Shown here: positions 1 to 8,392 of the stretch, one piece after another | How the letters are laid out: every line of letters begins with the position of its first letter | How positions within the stretch are numbered: the stretch's first letter is position 1 | Source of the DNA: CAYHOI01 sp964358175 | GTDB lineage: Bacteria; Margulisbacteria; Riflemargulisbacteria; GWF2-35-9 | Assembly (NCBI GenBank): GCA_964358175.1 | Contig: CAYHOI010000017.1 | Coordinates: forward strand, 1 to 24,668 | Length of the DNA stretch: 24,668 bases | Reading direction: 5' to 3' | Notes under the pieces: model-generated | Databases searched by the model: none | What the model was told of the DNA's origin: nothing | Seen by the model: the letters and a program-made list of their open reading frames with translations, nothing else | Made by a program: the position numbers and the translations under genes

Positions 1-114
1 TCCGGCTACCGGCTAGTCTAGCAATTATTGAAATGAAATAGGTGTTTTCTCTCAGGCTCTAGATAGTATTTCTTGGATGATATCTGTAATCAGCTCACCA
101 TGTCTTTCCCAGCT

Positions 115-360
115 CTAACTAGATTCTTTGTCGTGGTTCATAGCATATTCGAAACCTTCTGGTTCTGTTGATGTCCGTGTATAAAAATTGTCGAGAATAT
201 ATTTTACTTTTTCAGCTAACTCATCAAGGGAGATGGATTCGTTCAGCTCATCACAATAAGCGCATTTTCGCCTAACATCCTTCGACTGAATCTCATTTTT
301 GAGAAAGGATTCCCCAATACATTCACAACAAATATACTTCGGGTCCTCGTCATCCGTCAT
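115..360 (-). CDS. HEPN/RES N-terminal domain protein, interrupted stub
   Basis: This 81-aa product has the look of the HEPN/RES N-terminal domain 1 family: an early Cys pair (CCEC, residues 11-14), a second pair CAYC (33-36), then a Leu-rich helix. In that family the domain usually precedes a RES (NAD-consuming toxin) domain, which is missing here. Translation ends at a TAG (115-117), but the same frame continues after it with SWERHGELITDIIQEIL and ends at a TGA (52-54). That continuation looks like more of the same domain, so the TAG is probably an inactivating nonsense mutation or a base error. Its ATG overlaps the stop of the SLATT gene by four bases (ATGA), making it the last gene of the defence operon. 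It may be a decaying toxin gene or, less likely, a functional small zinc-binding protein. Family assignment is from memory of the motif pattern. Confidence 0.6.
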   Translation of the reverse strand: MTDDEDPKYICCECIGESFLKNEIQSKDVRRKCAYCDELNESISLDELAEKVKYILDNFYTRTSTEPEGFEYAMNHDKESS

Positions 361-974
361 TTTACTTCGACATTAACAGGCTGGTCAGTAATATTGTTCT
401 TCAACTTATGTGGCGTCTGGTCAATAGTTTTCATTGACTTGTTGTCCTTATCGATTTCAAATTGTCCTTCTCCAGCAAGTATACCTTTTTTAGCAAGTTG
501 ATACGCCCACCAGGGAATTTGCGGAGAAGCACGATTTAATCTATTTTTTTGCTCAGAAAACTGTTTTATTTTTTCGCTTAGGGTCAGTTCAGTGTTATCT
601 GATGACCGGCAATCGATAGTTCGGAATATTCTAATGTCATTTAAAAGTGCATCGTAACTATTACCAGCTTGAAGAAAGGTACTTGCTCTTTCATTTGGGT
701 TAAGAAAAGTCATAACTGCGGAGAGTATCGTTGCCAAGACTGAAAATATCGTCGCAAAAAATTTATTGTCATTAATTATTGAAGTACCAACTAAAGCGGC
801 GATAACAACCATTGGTATTCCTATAAACAAATGAGACTTAGACCAAAAGTAAGATGCAGAAAAATGTCCTTTTGAGGAAAATAAGGCTGCTTCCTCCATA
901 CGAAAACACTCTTTGATAATTTCAGTTTTAGCAATACTATCTACATGTTCTGTTGTTTGTTGCATCTTATCCAT
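357..974 (-). CDS. SLATT-domain two-TM effector (CBASS)
   Basis: Membrane effector of the SLATT type (SMODS and SLOG-associating 2TM). In CBASS such proteins are thought to be triggered by the nucleotide made by the neighbouring CD-NTase and to damage the inner membrane. The 205-aa product has a helical N-terminus, two hydrophobic segments (about residues 48-67 and 71-91), and directly after them LNPNERASTFLQAGNSYDAL, the characteristic SLATT post-TM helix. A longer frame runs back to 1088, deep inside the CD-NTase gene. I chose the ATG at 974 because it begins one base after the CD-NTase stop (976-978), with AGG just upstream, which fits coupled translation. The stop overlaps the next gene by four bases. 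No separate sensor domain is visible, so ligand sensing would have to lie in the soluble tail. Confidence 0.82.
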   Translation of the reverse strand: MDKMQQTTEHVDSIAKTEIIKECFRMEEAALFSSKGHFSASYFWSKSHLFIGIPMVVIAALVGTSIINDNKFFATIFSVLATILSAVMTFLNPNERASTFLQAGNSYDALLNDIRIFRTIDCRSSDNTELTLSEKIKQFSEQKNRLNRASPQIPWWAYQLAKKGILAGEGQFEIDKDNKSMKTIDQTPHKLKNNITDQPVNVEVK

Positions 975-975
975 A

Positions 976-1857
976 TTACCTGTAAGCAGGGAAATAATCT
1001 CCAAATATTTTTTGCCATTTCCCAAACGCATGTTCTGTATAGCCTTTGGATTCAAAACCTTCAGCCTCCAAAGCAGTATTATAAGCATTTTGGAGCTTCG
1101 TTATTGCTGCGTTAATCTTTTCCTGGGTATTTAAATAACCCCCGATATCGCCTCCGTAACCAGCAGGATCAAGATTCTTTTGTACAATTAGGCCAGCCGC
1201 TTTCCCAAAATAATATCTTACACCTGAAGGGAAGCTGGAAATTCTTACGTTTTCTAGAATTGACAGGACCAACACCTCAAGATGAAAAGACCGAAAAAAA
1301 CTGCTATGACTTTTATTCCAGGCTTTTATCATTTTGATAAGAGGAATTAAGTCCCCGTTGTGTGCTTGGTTAGAGGAGCTAACAAGTTCGACATGCTTTT
1401 TAGGATCTGTAGAAATCCAGGCTTGAGTGATAGAGCATGGAATCAAAAAACCTCCACCTTGACGGTAAAAAGCTGGTACAACGTCCACTTGAAAATCGTT
1501 AAAAATAATTGTGACTGCCTGTCCGTTCCTGCTGATATCGGGGGTTTGAGTATAGGTTTTTTTAAGAGTTCTTTTAACTAGGTCAAGTAGTCCGGCCGGT
1601 CCGCCATTTTGGCCATTGTAGTTATAAAAATACTTATCATCTAATACGGCAAAAATATCGACATCTGCTTCTTTTAACGGTGCTATCATTGTGTTTCTTG
1701 CATAGGAGCCTGTTAAAAAAGTTTCGTTCACAGCAAGTCCGTTATCTAAGGCTGATCGGACAGCAGCTTGCCTGGTTGCAGTAGTTTCTTTCTGCAAAGT
1801 GGTTATCTCAACATTGCTTTTAAGTGTTTGGAAAGCCTGTTGTATCGTAGTAACCAA
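976..1857 (-). CDS. CD-NTase / SMODS nucleotidyltransferase (CBASS oligonucleotide cyclase)
   Basis: Predicted cytosolic nucleotidyltransferase that makes a cyclic di- or oligonucleotide alarm signal on infection. The active site looks intact: GSYARNT (G50, S51) followed by DVDIF (D65, D67), and a third acidic residue in FQVDVVP (D125). The C-terminal half (DLIPLIKMIKAWNK and SFHLEVLVLSILE, about 169-203) fits the helical OAS/tRNA-NT-like domain of these enzymes. At 293 aa it is about normal length. The start is a TTG (1857-1855) two bases after the DUF499 stop, with GGAG (1863-1866) at a 5-nt gap. No ATG in this frame fits better. The next gene is a SLATT effector and no Cap2/Cap3 or HORMA/TRIP13 genes are present, so this is a minimal type I CBASS, unusually co-transcribed with a BREX-like cassette. 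The product nucleotide cannot be told from sequence. Confidence 0.88.
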   Translation of the reverse strand: MVTTIQQAFQTLKSNVEITTLQKETTATRQAAVRSALDNGLAVNETFLTGSYARNTMIAPLKEADVDIFAVLDDKYFYNYNGQNGGPAGLLDLVKRTLKKTYTQTPDISRNGQAVTIIFNDFQVDVVPAFYRQGGGFLIPCSITQAWISTDPKKHVELVSSSNQAHNGDLIPLIKMIKAWNKSHSSFFRSFHLEVLVLSILENVRISSFPSGVRYYFGKAAGLIVQKNLDPAGYGGDIGGYLNTQEKINAAITKLQNAYNTALEAEGFESKGYTEHAFGKWQKIFGDYFPAYR

Positions 1858-1859
1858 CT

Positions 1860-4808
1860 TTACTCCACATCCTCACTTAACCCCAAATCTCGCAACCCAG
1901 ACTTGAGTTCTTCAATTTCATACTCTTGAACCAAGTCTGGTTTAGAAAATGACAGGTCAACATTGACCGTTAAATCGCCTTTGTTAACTAATTTAGATAA
2001 GACTTTTAAATAAAACTGATTCCATTTCTGCGGGGCTATTGAGCCTTTCCAACTTATTGTACTAGGCTGTTCCGCACCTTCTTCAGGGCGTGGCAGTGGT
2101 TCTGCACTTTTCTCAAGGACATGTACTCTTGCGTTACTTGTTTGGCTATCAAACTGTGCGGCAATCAAATAACTGCCCGTTATTTTTCCTGTCGAAAATA
2201 GGCCGTTAGCATTTATGGTGCCACCTTCCGTTTCCCATACTACAGAACTCGTTGGATAGGTTTGTCCAAATTGATCGAAACCCGTTACTTGAAATTGATA
2301 TTCCTGTCCAGGGTTCAAGTGGATCTCCGCAGGGGTTACTTTGAGGTATTGTAACTTGGGTGGTTCAATATGCTTTTGGGCTTCTGACGCCGTGATAATA
2401 GAATACTCTTCACTGATCTCGACTTCATCCGCTCTTAGCATTTGATTAAAGCAGAAAGGTTCATAATGCCCGTCCTGAGCTTTGCCAACATAAGCAAATT
2501 GACCAGTAGTCACACCTTTAGCGATTGTGTCTCGAATGATCAAAGGATTTAAGATTCTCGAAAGCAAGGGAGAGGCAAAAAAAGCATCTCTAATAGATTT
2601 TGTTGACCATTCCGTAAAAGCAGGCGGCCAATGTTTTAAAAGATAATTTGGACTAACGGCATCTGTAATTTCTTCATCTTGTCTTAAACGATTTACAATA
2701 AATGCTGTCAACGAGTCGGAAGCACTCGAATGTACCAGTCCTAAATCAACGATTTTAATAGCATTATCTTTCCCGAGAAAGGCCACTCGTCGATAATTGC
2801 TCCAAATGGACTCGTTCAGATCTCGTTCTGACCGCTTTAGGCTTTCAGAGAGATTACGTCGCTGAGTATCGTCCAGCTGGTCTGACTCGTTATCTTGAAT
2901 ATCTTTCCACGCCAAAAGCTTCCTTGCTTCGTCAGTTATCGCATAGGTATCTGAGGGTAGAATCCATATTAGGGCTGATTTAAAAATACGCCCGGAACTA
3001 CCATTCTCTGCTGTCGTTTTTTTAATAAAGTCCTGACACTCCTCGTCACTACCAAATTGGTTTGGCGCCAAGACGACAAAGGTTAAAACAGGTCTGTCGG
3101 GTAGTTGGTTACTCTTTTCTACAAAGAAATACCTTTCCGTGCCTTCTCTGGGCTTAAAGATTTTTTGAACGGTTTCTTTGACTATTGATTGAATCCGATC
3201 CGAGGTAATATTTGCTAAACGATCCGCCAGAATTTTATTCAGATTGGGTGCAACGCTAAATTTAAACTTGTTTCCCTCAGCAACAAGATAATAACAACTG
3301 GAAATCAAGTTATCAATTACCGTGTCGATATGTCCAAGCTCTAGCTCAGGTTCACCAACAGCCAGACGTATTTCTGGTATTGTCGCTGTTTTTTGTTGTT
3401 GACCGCCAACAGACTCAAAGAAAATACTTACGGCCACTTTTTGATGAAGTTTGTTCTTGCGGATTTCTTCAATGCCTTGTTTATCCAAACGTTCAGCAAG
3501 TGCACCTTTTTTACCTTTAATGTCGGTTGTAAGGGCTGTTTCCAAACGATCTTCGCCCAGTTGTTCGAAAGCAGCCCGTCGAAACAAAGAATCATCAACT
3601 GGCGCGGTTCCCAAAGCAATCAGATATTCTTTTGAGCTATTTTTGTAACCATCTTGATAAACGATGGATACCCATTGAGCCAGTAATCTTAAGATGCCTC
3701 TGGTCTGTTGAAAACGTGGCAAGGATTGCCATTTTCGTTCAAAAACAGAGAGGGTTATCGGATGGAAGGGATAGGTCTGTTCAAACATTTTCTTTGCATT
3801 ATCAAAAGGGAACCAACTTGGTAACTGCTCTTTGTGTTCTATGGCCCACTGAGCATAATAATCACAAACGGCTAAAGCATCGGAGTTTAGCTGTATCGTG
3901 CCATCATGCTTAATTGCCTGTCCATCCCATTCAAACAGCCGTCTACGAATAATTTCAGCTGTTTCATGCTCCGAGGAAATGACGATTGCTTTTCCCAAAC
4001 GATCTAATAATTTCTTAATACGATCAAAATCTCCTCTATCTTCCACGGTCATTTCCAGTTCCGAAGCAGGGATTGATACAACCAGCACGGTATTCTTCTC
4101 ACCCCGAACCACTTCAGATAGATTTTGCAAAAAATGATAAAACTGTGCCCCGTACCCCGTATGACGATTCCGACTGACATAATTCATAACTTCATCCATA
4201 AGGATTAAACAAGGCTTACCACCCTGTATCAGTTTTCGAAGCACATCGCCACCAGGGGAGATCCCTTTTTCTTCGTGTTCTTTGACGAGATTAAACCCGT
4301 CTTGTCCTTTTAGACACCAGGCTAATTCGCCCCAAGGTGTTTTACGTAGAGGGGTTCCGTCACTTCCGCCACGGCCCTGAATTGAATCAAACTCCGTACC
4401 TACGAAGACTGCTACATTGGCTTCAGGAACCGTATTGATTTCTGCTTGTTTTAGTAAAGATTTAACTCCTGGCCAATGGGACGCCTCTTTGTGTCCATTT
4501 TTTGCCAAATGATAAAGCAGCGTCAGAGTATGTGTTTTACCGCCACCAAATTGCGTGCTCATATTGAAGACCGCAGAGGTCTCATGGGTTACGCCTGATA
4601 AACGACGCAATACATCTACGGTGAGTTGGGTTAAATTGCGTGTCAAAAAGGTTTGTTCAAAAAAACGTTTAGGGTCTTGGTAGTCATTTCGTGCTCGTCC
4701 TTCCCGTACGTCATCCAAATGTACGGCAAACTCGGAAGCATCGAGGGGACGTCCTTCCCGTAAATCCTGTCTAGGGTTAATGACTTTATACCAAGGTTTT
4801 TGCTTCAT
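1860..4808 (-). CDS. DUF499 P-loop ATPase (BrxC/PglY-like) with Ig-like domain
   Basis: Large AAA-like ATPase of the DUF499 family, related to BrxC/PglY of BREX systems, where the ATPase works with the methyltransferase. Walker A is STQFGGGKTHT (about 84-94) and Walker B is LILMDE (201-206). Near residues 818-900 there is a beta-rich stretch (TPAEIHLNPGQEYQFQVTGF ... VVWETEGGTINANGLF) typical of BIG_2-like immunoglobulin domains, odd in a cytosolic ATPase. The C-terminal segment (WKGSIAPQKWNQFYLKVLS, about 918-936) is what I recall from other DUF499 proteins. At 982 aa it is full length. The ATG is preceded by AAGGAG at a good distance. It lies 19 nt after the methyltransferase gene and 2 nt before the CD-NTase gene, so it links the BREX-like and CBASS halves of the operon. 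Confidence 0.87.
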   Translation of the reverse strand: MKQKPWYKVINPRQDLREGRPLDASEFAVHLDDVREGRARNDYQDPKRFFEQTFLTRNLTQLTVDVLRRLSGVTHETSAVFNMSTQFGGGKTHTLTLLYHLAKNGHKEASHWPGVKSLLKQAEINTVPEANVAVFVGTEFDSIQGRGGSDGTPLRKTPWGELAWCLKGQDGFNLVKEHEEKGISPGGDVLRKLIQGGKPCLILMDEVMNYVSRNRHTGYGAQFYHFLQNLSEVVRGEKNTVLVVSIPASELEMTVEDRGDFDRIKKLLDRLGKAIVISSEHETAEIIRRRLFEWDGQAIKHDGTIQLNSDALAVCDYYAQWAIEHKEQLPSWFPFDNAKKMFEQTYPFHPITLSVFERKWQSLPRFQQTRGILRLLAQWVSIVYQDGYKNSSKEYLIALGTAPVDDSLFRRAAFEQLGEDRLETALTTDIKGKKGALAERLDKQGIEEIRKNKLHQKVAVSIFFESVGGQQQKTATIPEIRLAVGEPELELGHIDTVIDNLISSCYYLVAEGNKFKFSVAPNLNKILADRLANITSDRIQSIVKETVQKIFKPREGTERYFFVEKSNQLPDRPVLTFVVLAPNQFGSDEECQDFIKKTTAENGSSGRIFKSALIWILPSDTYAITDEARKLLAWKDIQDNESDQLDDTQRRNLSESLKRSERDLNESIWSNYRRVAFLGKDNAIKIVDLGLVHSSASDSLTAFIVNRLRQDEEITDAVSPNYLLKHWPPAFTEWSTKSIRDAFFASPLLSRILNPLIIRDTIAKGVTTGQFAYVGKAQDGHYEPFCFNQMLRADEVEISEEYSIITASEAQKHIEPPKLQYLKVTPAEIHLNPGQEYQFQVTGFDQFGQTYPTSSVVWETEGGTINANGLFSTGKITGSYLIAAQFDSQTSNARVHVLEKSAEPLPRPEEGAEQPSTISWKGSIAPQKWNQFYLKVLSKLVNKGDLTVNVDLSFSKPDLVQEYEIEELKSGLRDLGLSEDVE
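1863..1866 (-). promoter_or_regulatory. Ribosome binding site fixing the TTG start of the CD-NTase
   Basis: On the minus strand GGAG lies inside the last codons of the DUF499 gene, five bases before a TTG. It supports the TTG as start of the CD-NTase gene and implies translation coupled to, and probably weaker than, that of the ATPase gene. Confidence 0.6.
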
Positions 4809-4827
4809 AATAACTCCTTAAACATTT

Positions 4828-7755
4828 TTAAAATCCCAGTGATTTTTTTCTTGCCAAGACACCATCTACCCAACGTTTTTCCTGGCTATCTTTGGGATAT
4901 AACGCTGATAAAGACTGGGCTAAATTCCAAAAAGCGGGATTTTTCCCAATCCCTTCCTTCACAATAAAAGCTTTGAGAGCTTCTCCACGGTTAGCAGCAA
5001 AAAGAATCATCGACTGATGCACTTTATCCAGCTGTGTTTTCCCTTGTTTGAAGGTCTTTTCCAGGGACCATTCAGGATCAGCTTCGTTTTCTTCAAGCAC
5101 ATCAAAAAGTGAAAGTTGAACTTGTTCTTTTTTCTTGGGTTTCTGATCCATGGTGCTTTGTTTTCCAAAGAGATAGGCAGTCCGTTCTTCTACGGATAAC
5201 AGTTTTGCGGTATCACCTTTGATTTCGACTAAGGACTTCATACTATCTAAGTGCGCCCCAAGCCCTTGAGCGATCTTACGGGCGGTATCATAGTCCAAAC
5301 AATACCCACTGGTTTTAGCTGTTTTAGGACTCTCGTCTTCGATTTCTTCCTCAGAATCTGGGGTTTCTGTACTGGAGGAATCGCTGGTCGTAAGGGTCCA
5401 CAGCCAAATAACTGTTAACCTGGCGTCTTCTTCTAAACTAGAAGAGTCTGCACCTGCAAGTACCGTGTTTAAGGCTTCTTTAGCAATAGCTCCCCAGACA
5501 TGTTCTAAATACTCTTTAAGCGGCACCAGTTCACCGCTTGTCTTTTCTACACTACTATATCGAGAAAATATTTCTAAAGCTGGACCAAGACAAGCAAATA
5601 TCGCGTCAGCTCCTACAACACCTTCTTCAGCTAACCGAGGCATCCATTCGTGAAGTCGTCCTGGTAATTCATCTAAAACATCTTTCCAACTACCGATGTC
5701 GTTATCATTTGTCCTTGGTCTACATACAAGGTGAATGGATGAAGCAAGTGCAGCAGATCCTTGCGCTCTTAATCTTGATCCCATTTCTGTATCTATCGAC
5801 CAAGAAGCTGTAATTATCCAGCCGGATTTTATTACGGCACTTAATAGTGTTTCCCATGCAGAGGTATTTTTATGAGCAAACACAATAACTCCGAGACTTG
5901 TTTTCTGAACATACCTTCTCGCATGACCAAAAGATTCTGCCATCAATTTCTCGAAGTATTCCTTCGTTTTGTATGCATAAATCTCATTTCTCTCAGCCAA
6001 CTGAACAGCTTCACCAATTTTGGGAGTTTCTATGTTTGCAAATAACTCTGGCAGCACTTGATTTAGAGATTTCCTTAACCAGACGTAAAAAAAGTCGGAT
6101 AAATTTGCATAAGGCACGGCATCGTAGTAGGGCGGATCTGTAAATAGCAATGAAGCTGAATCATCAGGCAAGGTATGGTTTGCCGCAGATACCTGCCTGG
6201 CTTGGCCAATGCATAAATTGGCTTTTGCAAGCTCATTACAAACCCTAAAGACCCAGTCAATTGAACCTGAAAGCGAACCAGTTGAAGATGAAATTGGGAC
6301 GGTTTCGCAGTAATCCCATACCATACCTAAAGCTTGACGACCAAACGTTGCAGCGGATGATTCTCGATGATTAGCCCAGCGAGCAATATTACTATTAAAA
6401 TCAGCCAATCTATCAACAGCAAGTGCGATGCAGACAATTATTCCTTGTTTTAATTGTAGGTCCTCAGTATCCATGGTTTTGTAAAGTCTATTAACTAACC
6501 TAACAAGACTGGCTAGGGCGAGTTTTTGTCTTGCATCAAAAAGAAGAGCCCACTTATTGATACCATATACATGCACATTAAAGATGCTTCTTAAATATGG
6601 CAACTCTTCATCGGGAATCCAGTTTTTAATTTCGTTTGAATCAAGTGCCTCAGTAGCCTTTTTGATAGCAATATGATCAGCATCTGCCGGTACTCGGTAT
6701 TGTTTACCCGCAGTTTCACTTTCAAGTACTACAGCAAGCAAAAAAGGTGTTATTGGTTTGTTAATTAGTTGTTTTTCGACGGATTGCCGTGAGGTTGTGT
6801 AGCCACAACACGGGCAAGTCACGTTACCTCGCTTAACTGTCCCATCACCAATCGTTTTTTCAGTAACTCCTTTTATAATATTAAAACTAATCATTTTATT
6901 GATAATAGAAATTTCTAGTGCAATCTTGTTCTTTTTTGCAAGCCACATTGATCTAACTAAAGGAATTTTTGCCCCACAGCTTGGCCCTTCACATATTATA
7001 GTTCTTGCCCAGAGGTATGCTATTGGAGTAGACCCAGTAATATCTTTAGGATAATAGTTAAATAACTCTTTTTTTGCTTCCTTAATTATCCATTCTCCCC
7101 ATTTTCGAACACCATCAGAAAGTTTTGACCCGTATTTTGGAATGTATTCTAGGAGAACTTTGTTGAGTAATACGGGTATCGGATTCAAGTCACTACCAAA
7201 AGCATCAGCTCCAATTCTCAAGGCTTCTAAAGGGATAGAGCCACCACCCGCAAAAGGATCAACAACAAGAGGTTTGCTCCCTTTTTCGCCACCCAGTACT
7301 TCATGGGCAACTTGGGTTAATTCTCTGCTTGTTACCAGATAAGCTGGAACTGTTGAATTATCCCAATTAGCAAAATCAGCGATAAAATCCAGAAGTGCTT
7401 GTCGCAGATTAAGTGGTTCATCAAGTAAGTCTGGATTCTTTTGAATTGCAATAAATCGACTGTAGCTTTCTTGACCGCAAAGCCCTAAATGATTTTTTGA
7501 CCAAACAAGCATCAATTCTTTTGCTTTTTGTTTAAACTTAATGGGACACAAAAGATCTGCTGGATCTGGCCATAACGAAGCACAAAGAACTGCCCGACAA
7601 GCAGCCAAAGGACGCCTTGCCCACCAAATATGAAGGGTGGATATATGACCATGACGGATTGATTTTTCTCGACGTGAATGGGCCGAAATCCTTTTTATGG
7701 GTAGGTCAACCTCGATCAGTCTTTTTGGATAAGTTATTGTTTGTTTATCAGTCAT
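4828..7755 (-). CDS. DUF1156 adenine-specific DNA methyltransferase (COG1743, PglXI-like)
   Basis: Predicted N6-adenine DNA methyltransferase with a zinc-binding insertion. The N-terminus (RLIEVDLPIKRISAHSRREK, then HIWWARRPL at 42-50) is the DUF1156 signature. The SAM-binding motif is DPFAGGGSIPLEA (166-178) and the catalytic motif is DPPYYD (540-545), of the type used for exocyclic amino methylation. Cysteines C255, C260, C314, C316 and C317 could form a zinc ribbon. At 975 aa it is full length. The ATG has AAGGA upstream. In BREX type 3 this family is PglXI and acts with a BrxC ATPase and a SNF2 helicase, both encoded here. It may mark self DNA, act as a sensor of non-self DNA, or both. 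No restriction nuclease of a classical R-M system is adjacent. Confidence 0.9.
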   Translation of the reverse strand: MTDKQTITYPKRLIEVDLPIKRISAHSRREKSIRHGHISTLHIWWARRPLAACRAVLCASLWPDPADLLCPIKFKQKAKELMLVWSKNHLGLCGQESYSRFIAIQKNPDLLDEPLNLRQALLDFIADFANWDNSTVPAYLVTSRELTQVAHEVLGGEKGSKPLVVDPFAGGGSIPLEALRIGADAFGSDLNPIPVLLNKVLLEYIPKYGSKLSDGVRKWGEWIIKEAKKELFNYYPKDITGSTPIAYLWARTIICEGPSCGAKIPLVRSMWLAKKNKIALEISIINKMISFNIIKGVTEKTIGDGTVKRGNVTCPCCGYTTSRQSVEKQLINKPITPFLLAVVLESETAGKQYRVPADADHIAIKKATEALDSNEIKNWIPDEELPYLRSIFNVHVYGINKWALLFDARQKLALASLVRLVNRLYKTMDTEDLQLKQGIIVCIALAVDRLADFNSNIARWANHRESSAATFGRQALGMVWDYCETVPISSSTGSLSGSIDWVFRVCNELAKANLCIGQARQVSAANHTLPDDSASLLFTDPPYYDAVPYANLSDFFYVWLRKSLNQVLPELFANIETPKIGEAVQLAERNEIYAYKTKEYFEKLMAESFGHARRYVQKTSLGVIVFAHKNTSAWETLLSAVIKSGWIITASWSIDTEMGSRLRAQGSAALASSIHLVCRPRTNDNDIGSWKDVLDELPGRLHEWMPRLAEEGVVGADAIFACLGPALEIFSRYSSVEKTSGELVPLKEYLEHVWGAIAKEALNTVLAGADSSSLEEDARLTVIWLWTLTTSDSSSTETPDSEEEIEDESPKTAKTSGYCLDYDTARKIAQGLGAHLDSMKSLVEIKGDTAKLLSVEERTAYLFGKQSTMDQKPKKKEQVQLSLFDVLEENEADPEWSLEKTFKQGKTQLDKVHQSMILFAANRGEALKAFIVKEGIGKNPAFWNLAQSLSALYPKDSQEKRWVDGVLARKKSLGF

Positions 7756-7831
7756 TTTTGGTCCTTATGTTTATTTTCTATTTTTTAGGGTATAATAATA
7801 AGTACTCATCTACCCAGCGTAGAAAGAGCTA

Positions 7832-8392
7832 TTAAGGCGTCGGTTTACCGGCGCTTTTTTTATACCTCGCAAACTTACTCGCTAATCTCCTTTGTTCACT
7901 GGCAAAATCGACATGATAGGCTGTTGCAAAAAAGCAACACTGTTTGTTTTGTTTAACAATAACCAAATAGTTTTCAGCCTCTAGCCATAAATAGTGAGCT
8001 TGTCGATTGGTTTTCTCCGGAATTGTAAAATACTTGATACCGCTATCTTTTTGATAGGTCGAAAGTATTTTCGCAATCCAACAAATACGTTCGGTTCTGA
8101 GCAGGTCAAAGAGCCCTGGGGTACGAATAGTTTTAGTTTGTTCCTTGGTACAAATGTGATTAAAAATATCTTCTTTCGCTTTGAAAAAACAGTTACTACA
8201 ATTATAGTCTCTGTTATTGCAGCCCTGGGGATTGTACGCAGAACAGTCTAAAAGCTTCTTATCAAACAGAATTGGAAGTGCTTCAAGCGTGAATTTCCCT
8301 GAGACTAAACCAAGAAAATGTTGTTTATAAACAGTTTCAATATAAGGATTTAGGGCAAGCCCAGAGGGTCTTTTGAAAACGCTATAGGTCAT
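7832..8392 (-). CDS. Unrecognised cysteine-rich protein in the defence operon
   Basis: I do not recognise this 186-aa family. Four cysteines (C50, C58, C65, C68) could form a zinc knuckle. The second half is a predicted alpha/beta domain with FDLLRTERICWIAKIL (95-110), NRQAHYLWLE (129-138), NYLVIVKQNK (141-150) and a TAYHVD strand (158-162), ending in a basic helix. The spread of Arg, Trp, Asn-Arg-Gln and Tyr residues is loosely like small barnase/RelE-type (BECR) ribonucleases, but that is a guess. The ATG overlaps the DUF3800 stop by four bases, so the two are translated together and probably act together. It sits 76 nt before the methyltransferase gene. No signal peptide or membrane segment is seen. 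Confidence 0.7.
   Translation of the reverse strand: MTYSVFKRPSGLALNPYIETVYKQHFLGLVSGKFTLEALPILFDKKLLDCSAYNPQGCNNRDYNCSNCFFKAKEDIFNHICTKEQTKTIRTPGLFDLLRTERICWIAKILSTYQKDSGIKYFTIPEKTNRQAHYLWLEAENYLVIVKQNKQCCFFATAYHVDFASEQRRLASKFARYKKSAGKPTP
7837..7861 (+). terminator. Rho-independent terminator-like hairpin, plus-strand orientation
   Basis: GCGTCGG (7837-7843) pairs with CCGGCGC (7848-7854), with one G-U pair and a TTTA loop. Seven T follow on the plus strand. It lies within the 3' end of the minus-strand 186-aa gene, so it would stop antisense transcripts. In the operon direction the T tract is replaced by TTAATAG, so it should not terminate the operon efficiently. Confidence 0.5.

Noticed and set aside
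975..1088. Longer start for the SLATT gene at 1088
   Set aside because: It would overlap the CD-NTase gene by over 100 bases and has no conserved content; the ATG at 974 follows the CD-NTase stop directly.
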